A program made the translations under genes and the position numbers. This document shows positions 23,787-32,575 of a stretch of 64,000 bases of DNA, one piece after another (positions within the stretch are counted from its first letter, which is position 1; each line of letters begins with the position of its first letter). Location: positions 1 through 64,000 of the forward strand of contig NZ_RDBL01000028.1 in assembly GCF_008042035.1 (NCBI RefSeq). Direction: 5' to 3'. The notes beneath the pieces were generated by a model, which made no database searches, was not told the DNA's origin, and saw only the letters and a list, made by a program, of their open reading frames with translations. The stretch is from Streptomyces sp. col6. Lineage in GTDB: Bacteria > Actinomycetota > Actinomycetes > Streptomycetales > Streptomycetaceae.

Positions 23787-24638
23787 ATGTCGGTCCTTGT
23801 CGGGCTGATCGTGATGCTGGGAATGCTGGTGATCGTGCCGGCCGGGCTGCGGCTCGCGGACGCGCCGGAGCTGGACCGGATCAGGCGGTTCTGGCCGGTG
23901 TTCGCCGCCCCGGGCGCGATCTCGCTGTGGCTGCCGCGCGGCACGGCCGCCACGGTCCTGGCCCTCTGCTACGGAATCGGGGCCGTGCTCCTCGCGCTGC
24001 ACGCCGTGCCGCGCGCCGCCCGCCACGACGGCCCGCTGCGGTCCCGGACGACGGCGCCGGCCCAGATCGCCCTGCTCACCGCGCTGGTGACCCCGGCCGT
24101 CGCCGCCACCGCGCTGGTCGCCGAACGCGCCGGGCACCCGCTCTTCGGCTTCGGCCTCGGGATCCTGGCGCTGACCGTGCCGCACTTCCACTTCGCCGGG
24201 TTCGCCGCCGCCCTGGTCGCGGGTCTGGTGAGCCGGGTGGCCGACGGCCCGGCGGGCCGGTTCGCCGCGCTCAGCGTGCCCCTGGGCACCCTGTTCGTAC
24301 TGGCCGGCTACTTCATCGGCGACTGGGCCGAACTCGCCGGGGCAGTCGTCCTGACCGCCGGCATGTGGACCGTGGCGCTGCTGACCTGGCGCACGGTCCG
24401 GCCCGCCCACCGCGACCGCGCCACCCGCCTGCTGCTCGCCGTTTCGGCCGCCGTGCTCGCGGTGACCATGGTCCTCGCCCTGACCTGGGCGCTGGGCGAG
24501 GCGACGGGGCTGCCGCACCCCGGCCTGCTCTGGATGGCCGCCACCCACGGCGTGGGCAACGCCCTGGGTTTCGCACTCTGCTCGGTCCTCGCCTGGCAGC
24601 GCCTGCACCTCCACCACGACGAAGGAAGCACCCGATGA
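23787..24638 (+). CDS. YndJ-type multi-spanning membrane protein
   Basis: The 283-residue protein has about nine hydrophobic helices. The conserved HFHFAGFAAALVAG segment in the middle (about residues 132-145) and the late ATHGVGNALGF block are landmarks of the YndJ family. The biochemical role is not established. Its stop overlaps the DUF1990 start by 4 bases (ATGA), and the lipase-maturation-factor gene follows 42 bases later, so the three form one operon. Expression is probably set by the twin TTGAACGCGTTCAA palindromes immediately upstream. Confidence 0.75.
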   Translation: MSVLVGLIVMLGMLVIVPAGLRLADAPELDRIRRFWPVFAAPGAISLWLPRGTAATVLALCYGIGAVLLALHAVPRAARHDGPLRSRTTAPAQIALLTALVTPAVAATALVAERAGHPLFGFGLGILALTVPHFHFAGFAAALVAGLVSRVADGPAGRFAALSVPLGTLFVLAGYFIGDWAELAGAVVLTAGMWTVALLTWRTVRPAHRDRATRLLLAVSAAVLAVTMVLALTWALGEATGLPHPGLLWMAATHGVGNALGFALCSVLAWQRLHLHHDEGSTR

Positions 24639-25171
24639 GCAGCCTCAGCTACCCGGAGGCGGGCGCCACCCGTCTCGGCCCGCTCCCCGACGGCTACCAC
24701 CACCTGCACCACCGCACCACGGTCGGGCGCGGGCGCGCCGACTTCGAGGCGGCCGGCGCGGCGATCACCGAGTTCCGCATGCACCGCGGATCCGGGGCGC
24801 GCGTCGAGGCGTCCGCGCCACGCGCCGACGCGGGGACGGCCGTTCGGGTGGCGGTGCAGGCGGGACCGCTGCGGCTCGCCGTCCCCTGCCGGGTGATCTG
24901 GGCCGAGTACGGTCCCGCGCGGATCGGGTTCGGCTACGGGACGGTCACCGGCCATCCCGAGTGCGGCGAGGAGTGCTTCGTCGCCGAACTCGCGGAGGAC
25001 GGCACGGTCTCGTTCAGGGTGATGGCGTTCAGCCGGCCCGCCCGCTGGTACTCACGGCTCGCCGGTCCGCTCGTACCGCCGCTCCAGAGGTGGTACGCCC
25101 GCCGGCTCGGCCGCACCCTGCGCCGCATCGTCACGCAGGAGCGCGAGCGGCGCGAGGCGCCGAGCCGGTGA
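24635..25171 (+). CDS. DUF1990 family protein
   Basis: The 178-residue soluble protein matches DUF1990 in order: LPDGYHHLHHRTTVGRGRADFEAA near the start, CRVIWAEYGPARIGFGYGTVTGHPECGEECF in the middle, and VSFRVMAFSRPARWYSRLAGP. This family has a lipocalin-like predicted fold and often accompanies YndJ. The function is unknown. The ATG at 24635 overlaps the preceding stop. The last 35 residues are strongly basic. Confidence 0.82.
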   Translation: MSSLSYPEAGATRLGPLPDGYHHLHHRTTVGRGRADFEAAGAAITEFRMHRGSGARVEASAPRADAGTAVRVAVQAGPLRLAVPCRVIWAEYGPARIGFGYGTVTGHPECGEECFVAELAEDGTVSFRVMAFSRPARWYSRLAGPLVPPLQRWYARRLGRTLRRIVTQERERREAPSR

Positions 25172-25213
25172 ACCGGTGAGCCCCGGAACACCGGCGGGCC
25201 GATACTGGTACCG

Positions 25214-26617
25214 ATGGAGTGGTTCACCGCTGACGGGTACTGGCTCGGCCGGCTGGTCTTCCAGAAGGCCCTCGCCGTCATCTACCTGACCGCCTTCCTC
25301 ACCGCGGCGCTGCAGTTCCGGGCGCTGATCGGTGAGCGCGGCATGCTGCCCGCCGGCGGGGTCCTGCGGCGCACGGACTGGCGGACCGCCCCGGGGCTCT
25401 TCCGCCTCCACTTCTCCGACCGTTTCTTCGCCGTGGTCGCCTGGGCCGGCTGCGCCGTCTCCGTCGCACTGATCGCGGGCGCGGACAACCATGTGCCGCT
25501 GGGGGCCGCGATGGCGCTGTGGGCGCTGCCGTGGCTGCTGTATCTCTCGATCGTGCAGGTGGGCGGGGTGTGGTACGGCTTCGGCTGGGAATCGCTGCTC
25601 CTGGAGACGGGTTTCCTCGCCGTCTTCCTGGGGAACGCGGGCAGCGCGCCGCCCGTGCTCGTGCTGTGGCTGCTTCGGTGGGTGCTGTTCCGGCTGGAGT
25701 TCGGCGCCGGGCTCATCAAATGGCGCGGTGACTCCTGCTGGCGGAATCTGACGTGTCTGGACTTCCACCACGAGACGCAGCCGATGCCGGGGCCGCTGAG
25801 CTGGTTCTTCCACCGTCTCCCCCGGCCCGCGCACCGCGTCGAGGTCGCGGCCAACCATGTGACCCAGCTGCTGGTCCCGGTACTGCTGTTCACCCCGCAG
25901 CCGGTGGCGAGCTTCGCGGCGGGCCTGATGATCGTCACCCAGATGTGGCTGGTGCTCTCCGGCAACTTCGCCTGGCTCAACTGGCTGACCATCACGCTCG
26001 CCCTGCCGGTCATCGACTGGTCGCCGCTGACCGAGCCGCCCGCCCAGCGGGGCGCACCCGTCTGGTACGCGGTACTGGTCGTCGCCGTCACCGCGCTGGT
26101 CCTGGTACTGAGCTACCGCCCCGCCCGCAACCTGGTCTCCCGCCGCCAGGTGATGAACCGGTCGTTCGACCCGCTGCACCTGGTCAACACGTACGGCGCT
26201 TTCGGCAGCATCAGCCGGGTCCGCCTGGAGGTGGTGGTGGAGGGCACCGAGGACGCGGTGGTCCACCCGGGCACGGTGTGGAAGGAGTACGGCTTCAAGG
26301 GCAAGCCGGGTGATCCGCGCCGGCTGCCGCGCCAGTTCGCCCCGTACCATCTGCGGCTGGACTGGATGATGTGGTTCGCGGCGCTCTCGCCCGCGTACGC
26401 CCGGTCCTGGTTCGGCCCGTTCGTGGAGCGGCTGCTGGAGAACGACCGGGACACGCTGCGGCTGCTGCGGCACAACCCGTTCCCGGACGCCCCGCCGGCG
26501 CAGGTCCGGGCCCGGGTCTTCCGCTACCGCTTCACCACCTGGCGCGAACTGCGGGCCACCGGCTGCTGGTGGCACCGCACCTTCGTACGCGACTTCCTGC
26601 GCCCCACGAGGGCGTAG
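25214..26617 (+). CDS. Lipase maturation factor family membrane protein
   Basis: The 467-residue protein starts with a run of about eight hydrophobic helices (residues 15-310). Conserved segments of the LMF family are FYGFGWESLLLETGFLAVFLG-like (VWYGFGWESLLLETG), FRLEFGAGLIKWRGDSCWRNLTCL with its cysteines, and the C-terminal soluble part with VNTYGAFGSISRVRLEVVVEGT and PRQFAPYHLRLDWMMWFAAL. In animals LMF1 assists folding of lipases; the bacterial counterparts have no proven client. It is third in the YndJ-DUF1990-LMF operon and converges on the ammonium transporter gene 4 bases away. Confidence 0.88.
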   Translation: MEWFTADGYWLGRLVFQKALAVIYLTAFLTAALQFRALIGERGMLPAGGVLRRTDWRTAPGLFRLHFSDRFFAVVAWAGCAVSVALIAGADNHVPLGAAMALWALPWLLYLSIVQVGGVWYGFGWESLLLETGFLAVFLGNAGSAPPVLVLWLLRWVLFRLEFGAGLIKWRGDSCWRNLTCLDFHHETQPMPGPLSWFFHRLPRPAHRVEVAANHVTQLLVPVLLFTPQPVASFAAGLMIVTQMWLVLSGNFAWLNWLTITLALPVIDWSPLTEPPAQRGAPVWYAVLVVAVTALVLVLSYRPARNLVSRRQVMNRSFDPLHLVNTYGAFGSISRVRLEVVVEGTEDAVVHPGTVWKEYGFKGKPGDPRRLPRQFAPYHLRLDWMMWFAALSPAYARSWFGPFVERLLENDRDTLRLLRHNPFPDAPPAQVRARVFRYRFTTWRELRATGCWWHRTFVRDFLRPTRA

Positions 26618-26621
26618 CGGG

Positions 26622-27971
26622 CTACTTCTCGCTCTCGCGGGCCCGCAGCAGCCGGCTGATCTGCTGGACCAGTTCGTCGTCGCTCGCCACCCGCCGCCCG
26701 GAGACCAGGGCGCCCAGGCGCTCGGCGGTCTGGAAGTCGTACGCGCGCTCGGCCTCTTCGCCGGGCACGGTGGCGTACTCCTCCTTCGCCCGGAAGCCGA
26801 CGGTCAGGTCGACCGCCTTCGCGATGATCCAGGTGAGGATGAACGAGAACGCGATCACGGAGACGATCGCGACGAGCTGCTTGCCGAGCAGGCCCCAGCC
26901 GCCTCCGTAGAACAGGCCCTCCTTGCCGCTGACGCGCGCGGTGGCGAAGAGGCCCACCATGACCAGACCGATCAGGCCGCCCACGCCGTGCACCCCGACC
27001 ACGTCGAGCGTGTCGTCCACGCCGAAGCGGAACTTGAGCGTGATCGCGTACGCGCTCACCGCACCGACGACGAGACCGGTGATCACCGCGCCCAGCGTGT
27101 TGATCTCGCCGCACGCGGGAGTGATGGCGACCATGCCCGCGACGGCCGACGAGACGACGCCCATGGTGGTCACCCGGCCGGTGCGCCACTTCTCGACCAG
27201 CGGCCAGGTCACCATGGCGCCCGCCGCGCCGAGCTGGGTGTTGATGAACGCCGCGGCGGCCGTGCCCTGGTCGGTGAGCGCGGAGCCGGAGTTGAAGCCG
27301 AACCAGCCGAACCACAGGAGTCCCACGCCGACGACCACGAGCGGGATGTTGTTGGGGCGCTCCTCACGGCGGGCGAAGTCGCGCGGAGCGCGCAGCACCA
27401 GCGCGACGGCGAGCCCGGCCACCCCCGAGTTGAGTTCGACCGGCAGCCCGCCGGCGAAGTCCAGGGCGCCGAGGTGCTTCACGATCCAGCCGTCCTTGTC
27501 GAACACCCAGTGCGCGAGGGGGATGTAGACGATCAGCAGCCACAGCACGACGAAGACGAGCCAGCCCCGCATGGTGGCGCGGTCGGCGATCGAACCGCTG
27601 ATCAGCGCCACGGTGATGACGGCGAAGCCCATCTGGAACGTGCTGTAGATGTACGTGGGGATGGCCCCGGTCAGCGTGTTCAGTTCGATGCCCTTCATGA
27701 ACACGTGGTCCAGGTTCCCGATGAGCCCGGCGCCGCCCACATCGGACCCGAACGCCAGGGTGTAGCCGATGACCCACCAGACGAGGGTGCCGAAGGCCAG
27801 CGCGGCGAAGCTCATCTTGATCATCATGAGCACGTGCCGGGTGCGCACCATGCCGCCGTAGAAGAACGCGAGGCCGGGTGTCATCAGCAGGACCATGGCG
27901 GTGGCGGCGAGCAGCCAGGCCGTGTCCCCGGAGTCGTACGCGGCCGGCATGGGCGCGGGAGCGGTGATCAT
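26622..27971 (-). CDS. amt: Amt/Mep ammonium transporter with Glu replacing the first pore His
   Basis: The 449-residue protein has the 11-helix Amt fold: FFYGGMVRTRHVL, YSTFQMGFAVIT, GLLWFGWFGFNSGSAL, ITPACGEI and DVVGVHGVGGLIG (second pore His present). In the helix that normally reads DFAGGTVVHIN, this protein has DFAGGLPVELN: Asp171 is kept but position 179, equivalent to His168 of E. coli AmtB, is Glu. The same change is known in some fungal Mep proteins and alters transport behaviour. The ATG at 27971 has GAGG upstream. It is last in the urease operon, 40 bases after ureD, and no glnK follows. It likely recovers ammonia from urea hydrolysis or exports excess; the direction is inference. 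Confidence 0.9.
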   Translation of the reverse strand: MITAPAPMPAAYDSGDTAWLLAATAMVLLMTPGLAFFYGGMVRTRHVLMMIKMSFAALAFGTLVWWVIGYTLAFGSDVGGAGLIGNLDHVFMKGIELNTLTGAIPTYIYSTFQMGFAVITVALISGSIADRATMRGWLVFVVLWLLIVYIPLAHWVFDKDGWIVKHLGALDFAGGLPVELNSGVAGLAVALVLRAPRDFARREERPNNIPLVVVGVGLLWFGWFGFNSGSALTDQGTAAAAFINTQLGAAGAMVTWPLVEKWRTGRVTTMGVVSSAVAGMVAITPACGEINTLGAVITGLVVGAVSAYAITLKFRFGVDDTLDVVGVHGVGGLIGLVMVGLFATARVSGKEGLFYGGGWGLLGKQLVAIVSVIAFSFILTWIIAKAVDLTVGFRAKEEYATVPGEEAERAYDFQTAERLGALVSGRRVASDDELVQQISRLLRARESEK

Positions 27972-28011
27972 CGGCAATACCTCGTGTAGGAGAGGGGCGG
28001 GACGGGAAGCG

Positions 28012-28971
28012 CTAGGGCTTGCGCAGATCGGGCGGCGGGTGGCCGGTGAGCAGCAGGCGTACGGCGTCCCAGGCCGCCCGGTGCGCGGCGGCGACCCTGA
28101 CCGGGCTGTCGTCGAGGAGCCGGAGCCACGCGCCGCAGTCCCGGGGCAGGACGCTCACCCCGTACAGGACGCCGAGCCCGGCCAGTGACTCGTGCAGGGT
28201 GTCGGCGAGCGCGGCGGCGGGAACGCGGTCGGTCACCACGAACAGCGAGGCGACGTGGTCGTGGCCGGCGAACACCCCGGGGCCGAGGACTCCGGCCCCC
28301 GGCTGCCGGGGCGTCAGGCGCAGGGTGTCGACTGCGAGGAGGGTGCCGTCGGGCCGGCTGATGCGCAGGTCGGTGGCGAGCGTCCGGTAGGCGTGGCGTT
28401 CGCCCCGGGCGAGCCGGCCGGCGGTGAGGGTGTCACCGGCCAGGACCGTGGCGCCGGGCGCGACGGTGATCTCGGTGCTCTGGTAGAACCGCGCGTCCGC
28501 GAACGGGATCAGCGGGTCGGGGAGGTATTCGACGTAACTGCCCGCATCGGCCGTCAGGTGCACCCGCTGGCTCGCGTAGTCGTGCTCCATCCGGAAGATC
28601 TTGGTCGCGGCCTGGGTCGTCAGATGGACCTGGGTGTCCGGGCCGCAGCGGAAGTCCATCCGGTAGCGGTCGGCCTGGGCGACGCCACCGCCGGTCGCCA
28701 TCAGATAGACGTACGCCATGCCGGGCTGTGCGGGGTCGATCCACAGCGGCTTCATGATCTGCAGCGGTGTCTTCTGGTAGCGCCCGACGAGTTCGGTGCG
28801 CCCGCCCCGTACGGCGAAGTCGAGGTCGAGGATGCCGACCTTGGCCGGGGAGCCGGGGGCCAGTGTGTCCGGGACGGAGGCCAGGGCCGCCACGTCCGGG
28901 GGGACGCGGACGGCGGTGTAGTACTCCGCGTCGAGCCGGCCGGCCTTCGGCCGCTGCGGGGCGAGCGGCAT
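28012..28971 (-). CDS. ureD: Urease accessory protein UreD (UreH)
   Basis: The 319-residue protein matches UreD: DLDFAVRGGRTELVGRYQKTPLQIMKPL, MATGGGVAQADRYRMDFRCGPDTQVHLTTQAATKIF, YVEYLPDPLIPFADARFYQST, then the AHRAAWDAVRLLLTG end. UreD binds the apo-urease and with UreF and UreG forms the complex that carbamylates the active-site lysine and inserts nickel. It follows ureG by 1 base, in the order ureA-cbiX-like-ureB-C-F-G-D. Start at ATG 28971. Confidence 0.93.
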   Translation of the reverse strand: MPLAPQRPKAGRLDAEYYTAVRVPPDVAALASVPDTLAPGSPAKVGILDLDFAVRGGRTELVGRYQKTPLQIMKPLWIDPAQPGMAYVYLMATGGGVAQADRYRMDFRCGPDTQVHLTTQAATKIFRMEHDYASQRVHLTADAGSYVEYLPDPLIPFADARFYQSTEITVAPGATVLAGDTLTAGRLARGERHAYRTLATDLRISRPDGTLLAVDTLRLTPRQPGAGVLGPGVFAGHDHVASLFVVTDRVPAAALADTLHESLAGLGVLYGVSVLPRDCGAWLRLLDDSPVRVAAAHRAAWDAVRLLLTGHPPPDLRKP

Positions 28972-28972
28972 G

Positions 28973-29593
28973 TCAGATCAGCACCTTGCGGCGGGATTCG
29001 AGGTAGCCGGCGATCTCGTCGACGCCCACGCCGGTCAGGCAGTCGGTGAGGACGACGGGACCGTCGCCCCGGACCCGGTGCGCGTCGGACTCCATGACGT
29101 TGATGTCCGTACGCACGTACTGCGCGATGTCGATCTTGTTGATGACCAGGAGGTCGGAGTCGGTGATGCCGGGGCCGCGCTTGCGGGGCATCTTCTCGCC
29201 CTCCGCCGTGTCGAGCACGAAGAGGAAGAGGTCGACCAGGGCCGGGCTGAACGTCAGGGTGAGGTTGTCGCCGCCCGACTCGTAGAGGAGCGTGTCGGTG
29301 TCCGGGAAGCGCTCCAGCATCTCGGCGCCGGCCGCGAGGTTCATCGTCGGGTCGTCGCGTACAGCGGTGTGCGGGCAGGCGCCCGTCTCGACGCCGACGA
29401 CGCGCTCGGGTTCGAGGACGCCGGCCAGCGTGCGGCGCACGTGCTGGGCGTCCTCCTGGGTGTAGATGTCGTTGGTGATGACGGCGGGGCGGTGGCCGCG
29501 CGCGATGAGGACCGGGACCAGCGCCTCGATGAGCGCGGTCTTGCCGGAGCCGACGGGTCCGCCGATGCCGACCCGCAGTACGTTGTCGTCCAT
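28973..29593 (-). CDS. ureG: Urease accessory GTPase UreG
   Basis: The 206-residue SIMIBI-class GTPase has a P-loop GIGGPVGSGKTALIEAL near the N-terminus, the CPH metal motif in GACPHTAVRDD (about residue 72), ESGGDNLTLTFSP, and the NKID-type guanine motif VINKIDIAQYV. GTP hydrolysis by UreG drives nickel insertion into urease. The histidine-rich N-terminal tail seen in some UreGs is absent here; the metal-rich tail of the operon is instead on the CbiX-like protein. The start at ATG 29593 has AGGAGCACC upstream. Confidence 0.95.
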   Translation of the reverse strand: MDDNVLRVGIGGPVGSGKTALIEALVPVLIARGHRPAVITNDIYTQEDAQHVRRTLAGVLEPERVVGVETGACPHTAVRDDPTMNLAAGAEMLERFPDTDTLLYESGGDNLTLTFSPALVDLFLFVLDTAEGEKMPRKRGPGITDSDLLVINKIDIAQYVRTDINVMESDAHRVRGDGPVVLTDCLTGVGVDEIAGYLESRRKVLI

Positions 29594-29622
29594 GGTGCTC
29601 CTTGGGGTGTCGTGGTGGGTGC

Positions 29623-30369
29623 TCAGCTGGCGAAGAGGCGTGCCTCGGCGCGTTCATGACGGCCCGACATGACGTCCGAGGCGAAGACGGTGGCGCCGAC
29701 GTCGTCGAGTTCCCTGCGCAGCGCCGCGTCGGCGGTGGCCTCGATGACGGGTGCGGCGCCCCTGAGCAGGGTCTGCGTCGTACGGTGGTCGGTCAGCCGG
29801 AGCCGCAGGGCGGCGCCCGCGAAGCTGGCGCAGAACGCGAACAGGTCGGCGGCGACGGCCTGCCGGACCGGGACACCGGTCGCCGCGTAGACGACACCGG
29901 CCGCCACCGCCTGGGTGCCCGGGGCCTCCCGGCGCACGACCCGCTCGTAGTAGTCGCCGATCTCCGGGCGGCCGAAGACCTCGTGGCCCAGGTCCAGGAG
30001 CTGGCGCCCGGTCCGGGTCGCGGCCTGGCGCATCTCCCGGCCGAGCTTCGTGGCGAAGAGGTGCTCGTCGATCCGGACCACCGCCTCCGGATCGCCCGCC
30101 GCGGTCGCCCGGTGGGCGAGGGCGAGCGCGGTGGCGTCGGCGGGGCCGACCCCGTGCAGCAGCAGGTCCGCCAGCAGCGACGGCAGGCTGTCCGCGTCCA
30201 CGGCGCCCGCCTGCGCGTAGGCCTCCAGGCTGTGCGAGAGCGTGTAGAAGCCGCTCGGGAACGCCGAGTCGGTCAGCTGGAGACTGACGAGAAGCGGTCC
30301 CAGGCCCGTGGCGGCCGTGGCCGCGGCCGGGCCGGGTTCGCCCGCGGTGTCGCCCTCCTTGCGGTACAT
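29623..30369 (-). CDS. ureF: Urease accessory protein UreF
   Basis: The 248-residue helical protein matches UreF: LVSLQLTDSAFPSGFYTLSHSLEAYAQAGAV near the N-terminus, then a central region with DEHLFATKLGREMRQAATRTGRQLLDL, and a VRQAVAADLFAFCASFAGAALRL helix. UreF bridges UreD and UreG in the maturation complex. ATG at 30369; the stop of ureC is 5 bases upstream. It has an N-terminal extension of about 25 residues rich in Gly, Ala and Pro compared with short UreFs. Confidence 0.93.
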   Translation of the reverse strand: MYRKEGDTAGEPGPAAATAATGLGPLLVSLQLTDSAFPSGFYTLSHSLEAYAQAGAVDADSLPSLLADLLLHGVGPADATALALAHRATAAGDPEAVVRIDEHLFATKLGREMRQAATRTGRQLLDLGHEVFGRPEIGDYYERVVRREAPGTQAVAAGVVYAATGVPVRQAVAADLFAFCASFAGAALRLRLTDHRTTQTLLRGAAPVIEATADAALRRELDDVGATVFASDVMSGRHERAEARLFAS

Positions 30370-30374
30370 CGGCC

Positions 30375-32099
30375 CTAGACCAGGAAGTAGAGGTGGTTCA
30401 GGGGCAGCTTCTCGGCCGGGTCGATGGTGGCGACCTTGCCGTTGAGCGTGACCTTGAACGTCTCCGGGTCGACCTGGACATCCGGCAGCACGTCGTTGCG
30501 GACCATGTTGTGCTTGCCGATGGTGCGGGTGCGGCGCACGGGCAGGACCTTGCGTTCCAGCCCGAGCCGCTCCGGCACGCCGGCGGCGATGCCCGCCTGC
30601 GACATGAACGTGGCGTGCGTGGCCTGGAGCGCCTTGCCGTACTGGCCGAACATCGGCCGGTAGGTGACCGGCTGCGGGGTCGGCAGCGAGGCGTTGGGGT
30701 CGCCCATCTGCGCCCAGGAGACGAGGCCGCCCTTGATGACCATCTTCGGCTTGGCGGCGAAGGAGTGGATGGGCCAGAGCACGATGTCGGCGAGCTTGCC
30801 CTTCTCGATCGAGCCCACGTAGTCGGAGATGCCCGTGGCGATGGCGGGGTTGATGGTGAGCTTGGCGAGGTAGCGCAGCACCCGCTGGTTGTCGTTGCGC
30901 TCCGAGTCGCCCTCCAGCACACCGAGCTTGTCCTTGCAGTGGTGCGCGGTCTGGAAGGCCCGGGTGACCGACTCGCCGATGCGGCCCATCGCCTGGGAGT
31001 CGGAGGAGAACATGCTGATCACACCGAGGTCGTGCAGCACCGACTCGGCGGCGATCGTCTCGGCCCGCACCCGGCTGTCGGCGAAGGAGACGTCCTCGGG
31101 GATCTCGCGGCTCAGGTGGTGGCAGACCATCACCATGTCGAGGAGTTCGTCCACCGAGTTCTTGGTGTACGGCAGCGTCGGGTTGGTCGACGACGGCAGG
31201 ACGTTGGGCTCGCCGGTGACGCGCAGGATGTCGGGGGCGTGGCCGCCGCCCGCGCCCTCGCTGTGGAAGGTGTGGATGGCGCGGCCGTCGATGGCGGAGC
31301 GGGTGTCCTCGAAGAACCCGCCCTCGTTCAGGCTGTCGGTGTGGATGGCCACCTGGACGTCGTGCTCGTCCGCGACGTTCAGCGCGTTGTCGATCACGGC
31401 CGGGGTGGAGCCCCAGTCCTCGTGCACCTTGAGCGCGCAGGCACCCGCGACGACCTGCTCCTCCAGGGCGCCCGGCAGGCTGCCGTTGCCCTTGCCCATG
31501 ATGCCGAGGTTGACCGGAAGCGTCTCGGCGGCCTGGAGCAGCAGACCGATGTTGTACGGGCCGGGGGTGCAGGTGGTGCCGTTGGAGCCGTCCGTGGGGC
31601 CGGTGCCGCCGCCGATGAGGGTGGTGATGCCGTTCGTCAGCGCCTGTTCGGCCTGTTGCGGGGCGATCAGGTGGACGTGGCTGTCGATGGCGCCCGCGGT
31701 GGCGATCAAGTGCTCGCCGGCGATGGCCTCCGTGCCGGGGCCGATGACCAGGTCCGGGTCGACGTTGTTCTGGGTCTGCGGGTTGCCGGACTTGCCGATG
31801 CCGACGATGAAGCCGTCCTTGATGCCGATGTCGCACTTGACGACGCCCACCATCGGGTCGATGACGACCACGTTGGTGATGACGGTGTCGAGCGCGCCCT
31901 GGGCGGCGGTGGCCTGCGGGTCGGAGGCCATGCCGTCGCGCATGGTCTTGCCGCCGCCGTAGACGACCTCGTCGCCGTACAGGCCCTCGCTGTAGTCCTT
32001 CTCGACCTCGACGACGAGGTTGGTGTCGGCGAGGTGGAAGCGGTCGCCGACCGTCGGGCCGAACATGTCGGTGTACTGCTTGCGGGGCAGGATGGGCAT
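30375..32099 (-). CDS. ureC: Urease alpha subunit UreC (catalytic)
   Basis: The 574-residue catalytic subunit shows the nickel ligands HVHLIAPQ and the carbamylated lysine in CALKVHEDWG. Further His ligands lie in AIHTDSLNEGG and HTFHSEGAGGGHAPD, the active-site flap in MVCHHL, and the metal Asp in FSSDSQAMGR. The start overlaps the ureB stop by 1 base (TGATG). The length is standard. It hydrolyses urea to ammonia and carbamate in the cytoplasm. Confidence 0.96.
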   Translation of the reverse strand: MPILPRKQYTDMFGPTVGDRFHLADTNLVVEVEKDYSEGLYGDEVVYGGGKTMRDGMASDPQATAAQGALDTVITNVVVIDPMVGVVKCDIGIKDGFIVGIGKSGNPQTQNNVDPDLVIGPGTEAIAGEHLIATAGAIDSHVHLIAPQQAEQALTNGITTLIGGGTGPTDGSNGTTCTPGPYNIGLLLQAAETLPVNLGIMGKGNGSLPGALEEQVVAGACALKVHEDWGSTPAVIDNALNVADEHDVQVAIHTDSLNEGGFFEDTRSAIDGRAIHTFHSEGAGGGHAPDILRVTGEPNVLPSSTNPTLPYTKNSVDELLDMVMVCHHLSREIPEDVSFADSRVRAETIAAESVLHDLGVISMFSSDSQAMGRIGESVTRAFQTAHHCKDKLGVLEGDSERNDNQRVLRYLAKLTINPAIATGISDYVGSIEKGKLADIVLWPIHSFAAKPKMVIKGGLVSWAQMGDPNASLPTPQPVTYRPMFGQYGKALQATHATFMSQAGIAAGVPERLGLERKVLPVRRTRTIGKHNMVRNDVLPDVQVDPETFKVTLNGKVATIDPAEKLPLNHLYFLV

Positions 32100-32575
32100 C
32101 AGCGCGAACCCTTCTTCTTGTCCTTGGCGGCCTTGGAACCCTTGGCCCCGTCCTTGCCCGCGCCCTTGGACTGCGCCTTGGAGCCGGACCCGGCGGGCTT
32201 GTTCTGCGCCCCCTGGAAGCCGCGTTCGATGGCCCTGCGGACGGCTTCGACGCGTGCGGGGTGGGAGGCGAGGCTGCCGTTGAGCAGTCCGCTGAAGCCG
32301 GTGAGCCGGCCGGTTCCGGCGTACGCGCAGAGCTCGACCTCGCGCGTTCCGCCGGGCTCGAACCGTACGGAGGTGCCTGCGGCGATGTTGAGGTGCATGC
32401 CGAGGGTCGCCTCGCGGTCGAAGGAGAGCGCCGAGTTCACCTCGAAGAAGTGGTAGTGCGACCCGATCTGCACCGCCCGGTCGCCGGTGTTGCTCACGGT
32501 GACCTTGAGCGTGCGGCGGCCCGCGTTGAGTTCGATGGGGCCGTCCCCGTACAGATACTGCTGACGGAACGTCAT
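32099..32575 (-). CDS. ureB: Urease beta subunit UreB with Lys/Gly-rich C-terminal tail
   Basis: The 158-residue protein carries the UreB core in residues 1-110 (MTFRQQYLYGDGPIELNAG, VQIGSHYHFFEVNSAL, FEPGGTREVELCAYAG). A further C-terminal 45-50 residues are unusually rich in Lys, Gly, Ala and Ser, ending DKKKGSR. Typical UreB proteins stop near residue 105. The start overlaps the stop of the CbiX-like gene by 4 bases (ATGA), indicating coupled translation between these two. Confidence 0.93.
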   Translation of the reverse strand: MTFRQQYLYGDGPIELNAGRRTLKVTVSNTGDRAVQIGSHYHFFEVNSALSFDREATLGMHLNIAAGTSVRFEPGGTREVELCAYAGTGRLTGFSGLLNGSLASHPARVEAVRRAIERGFQGAQNKPAGSGSKAQSKGAGKDGAKGSKAAKDKKKGSR

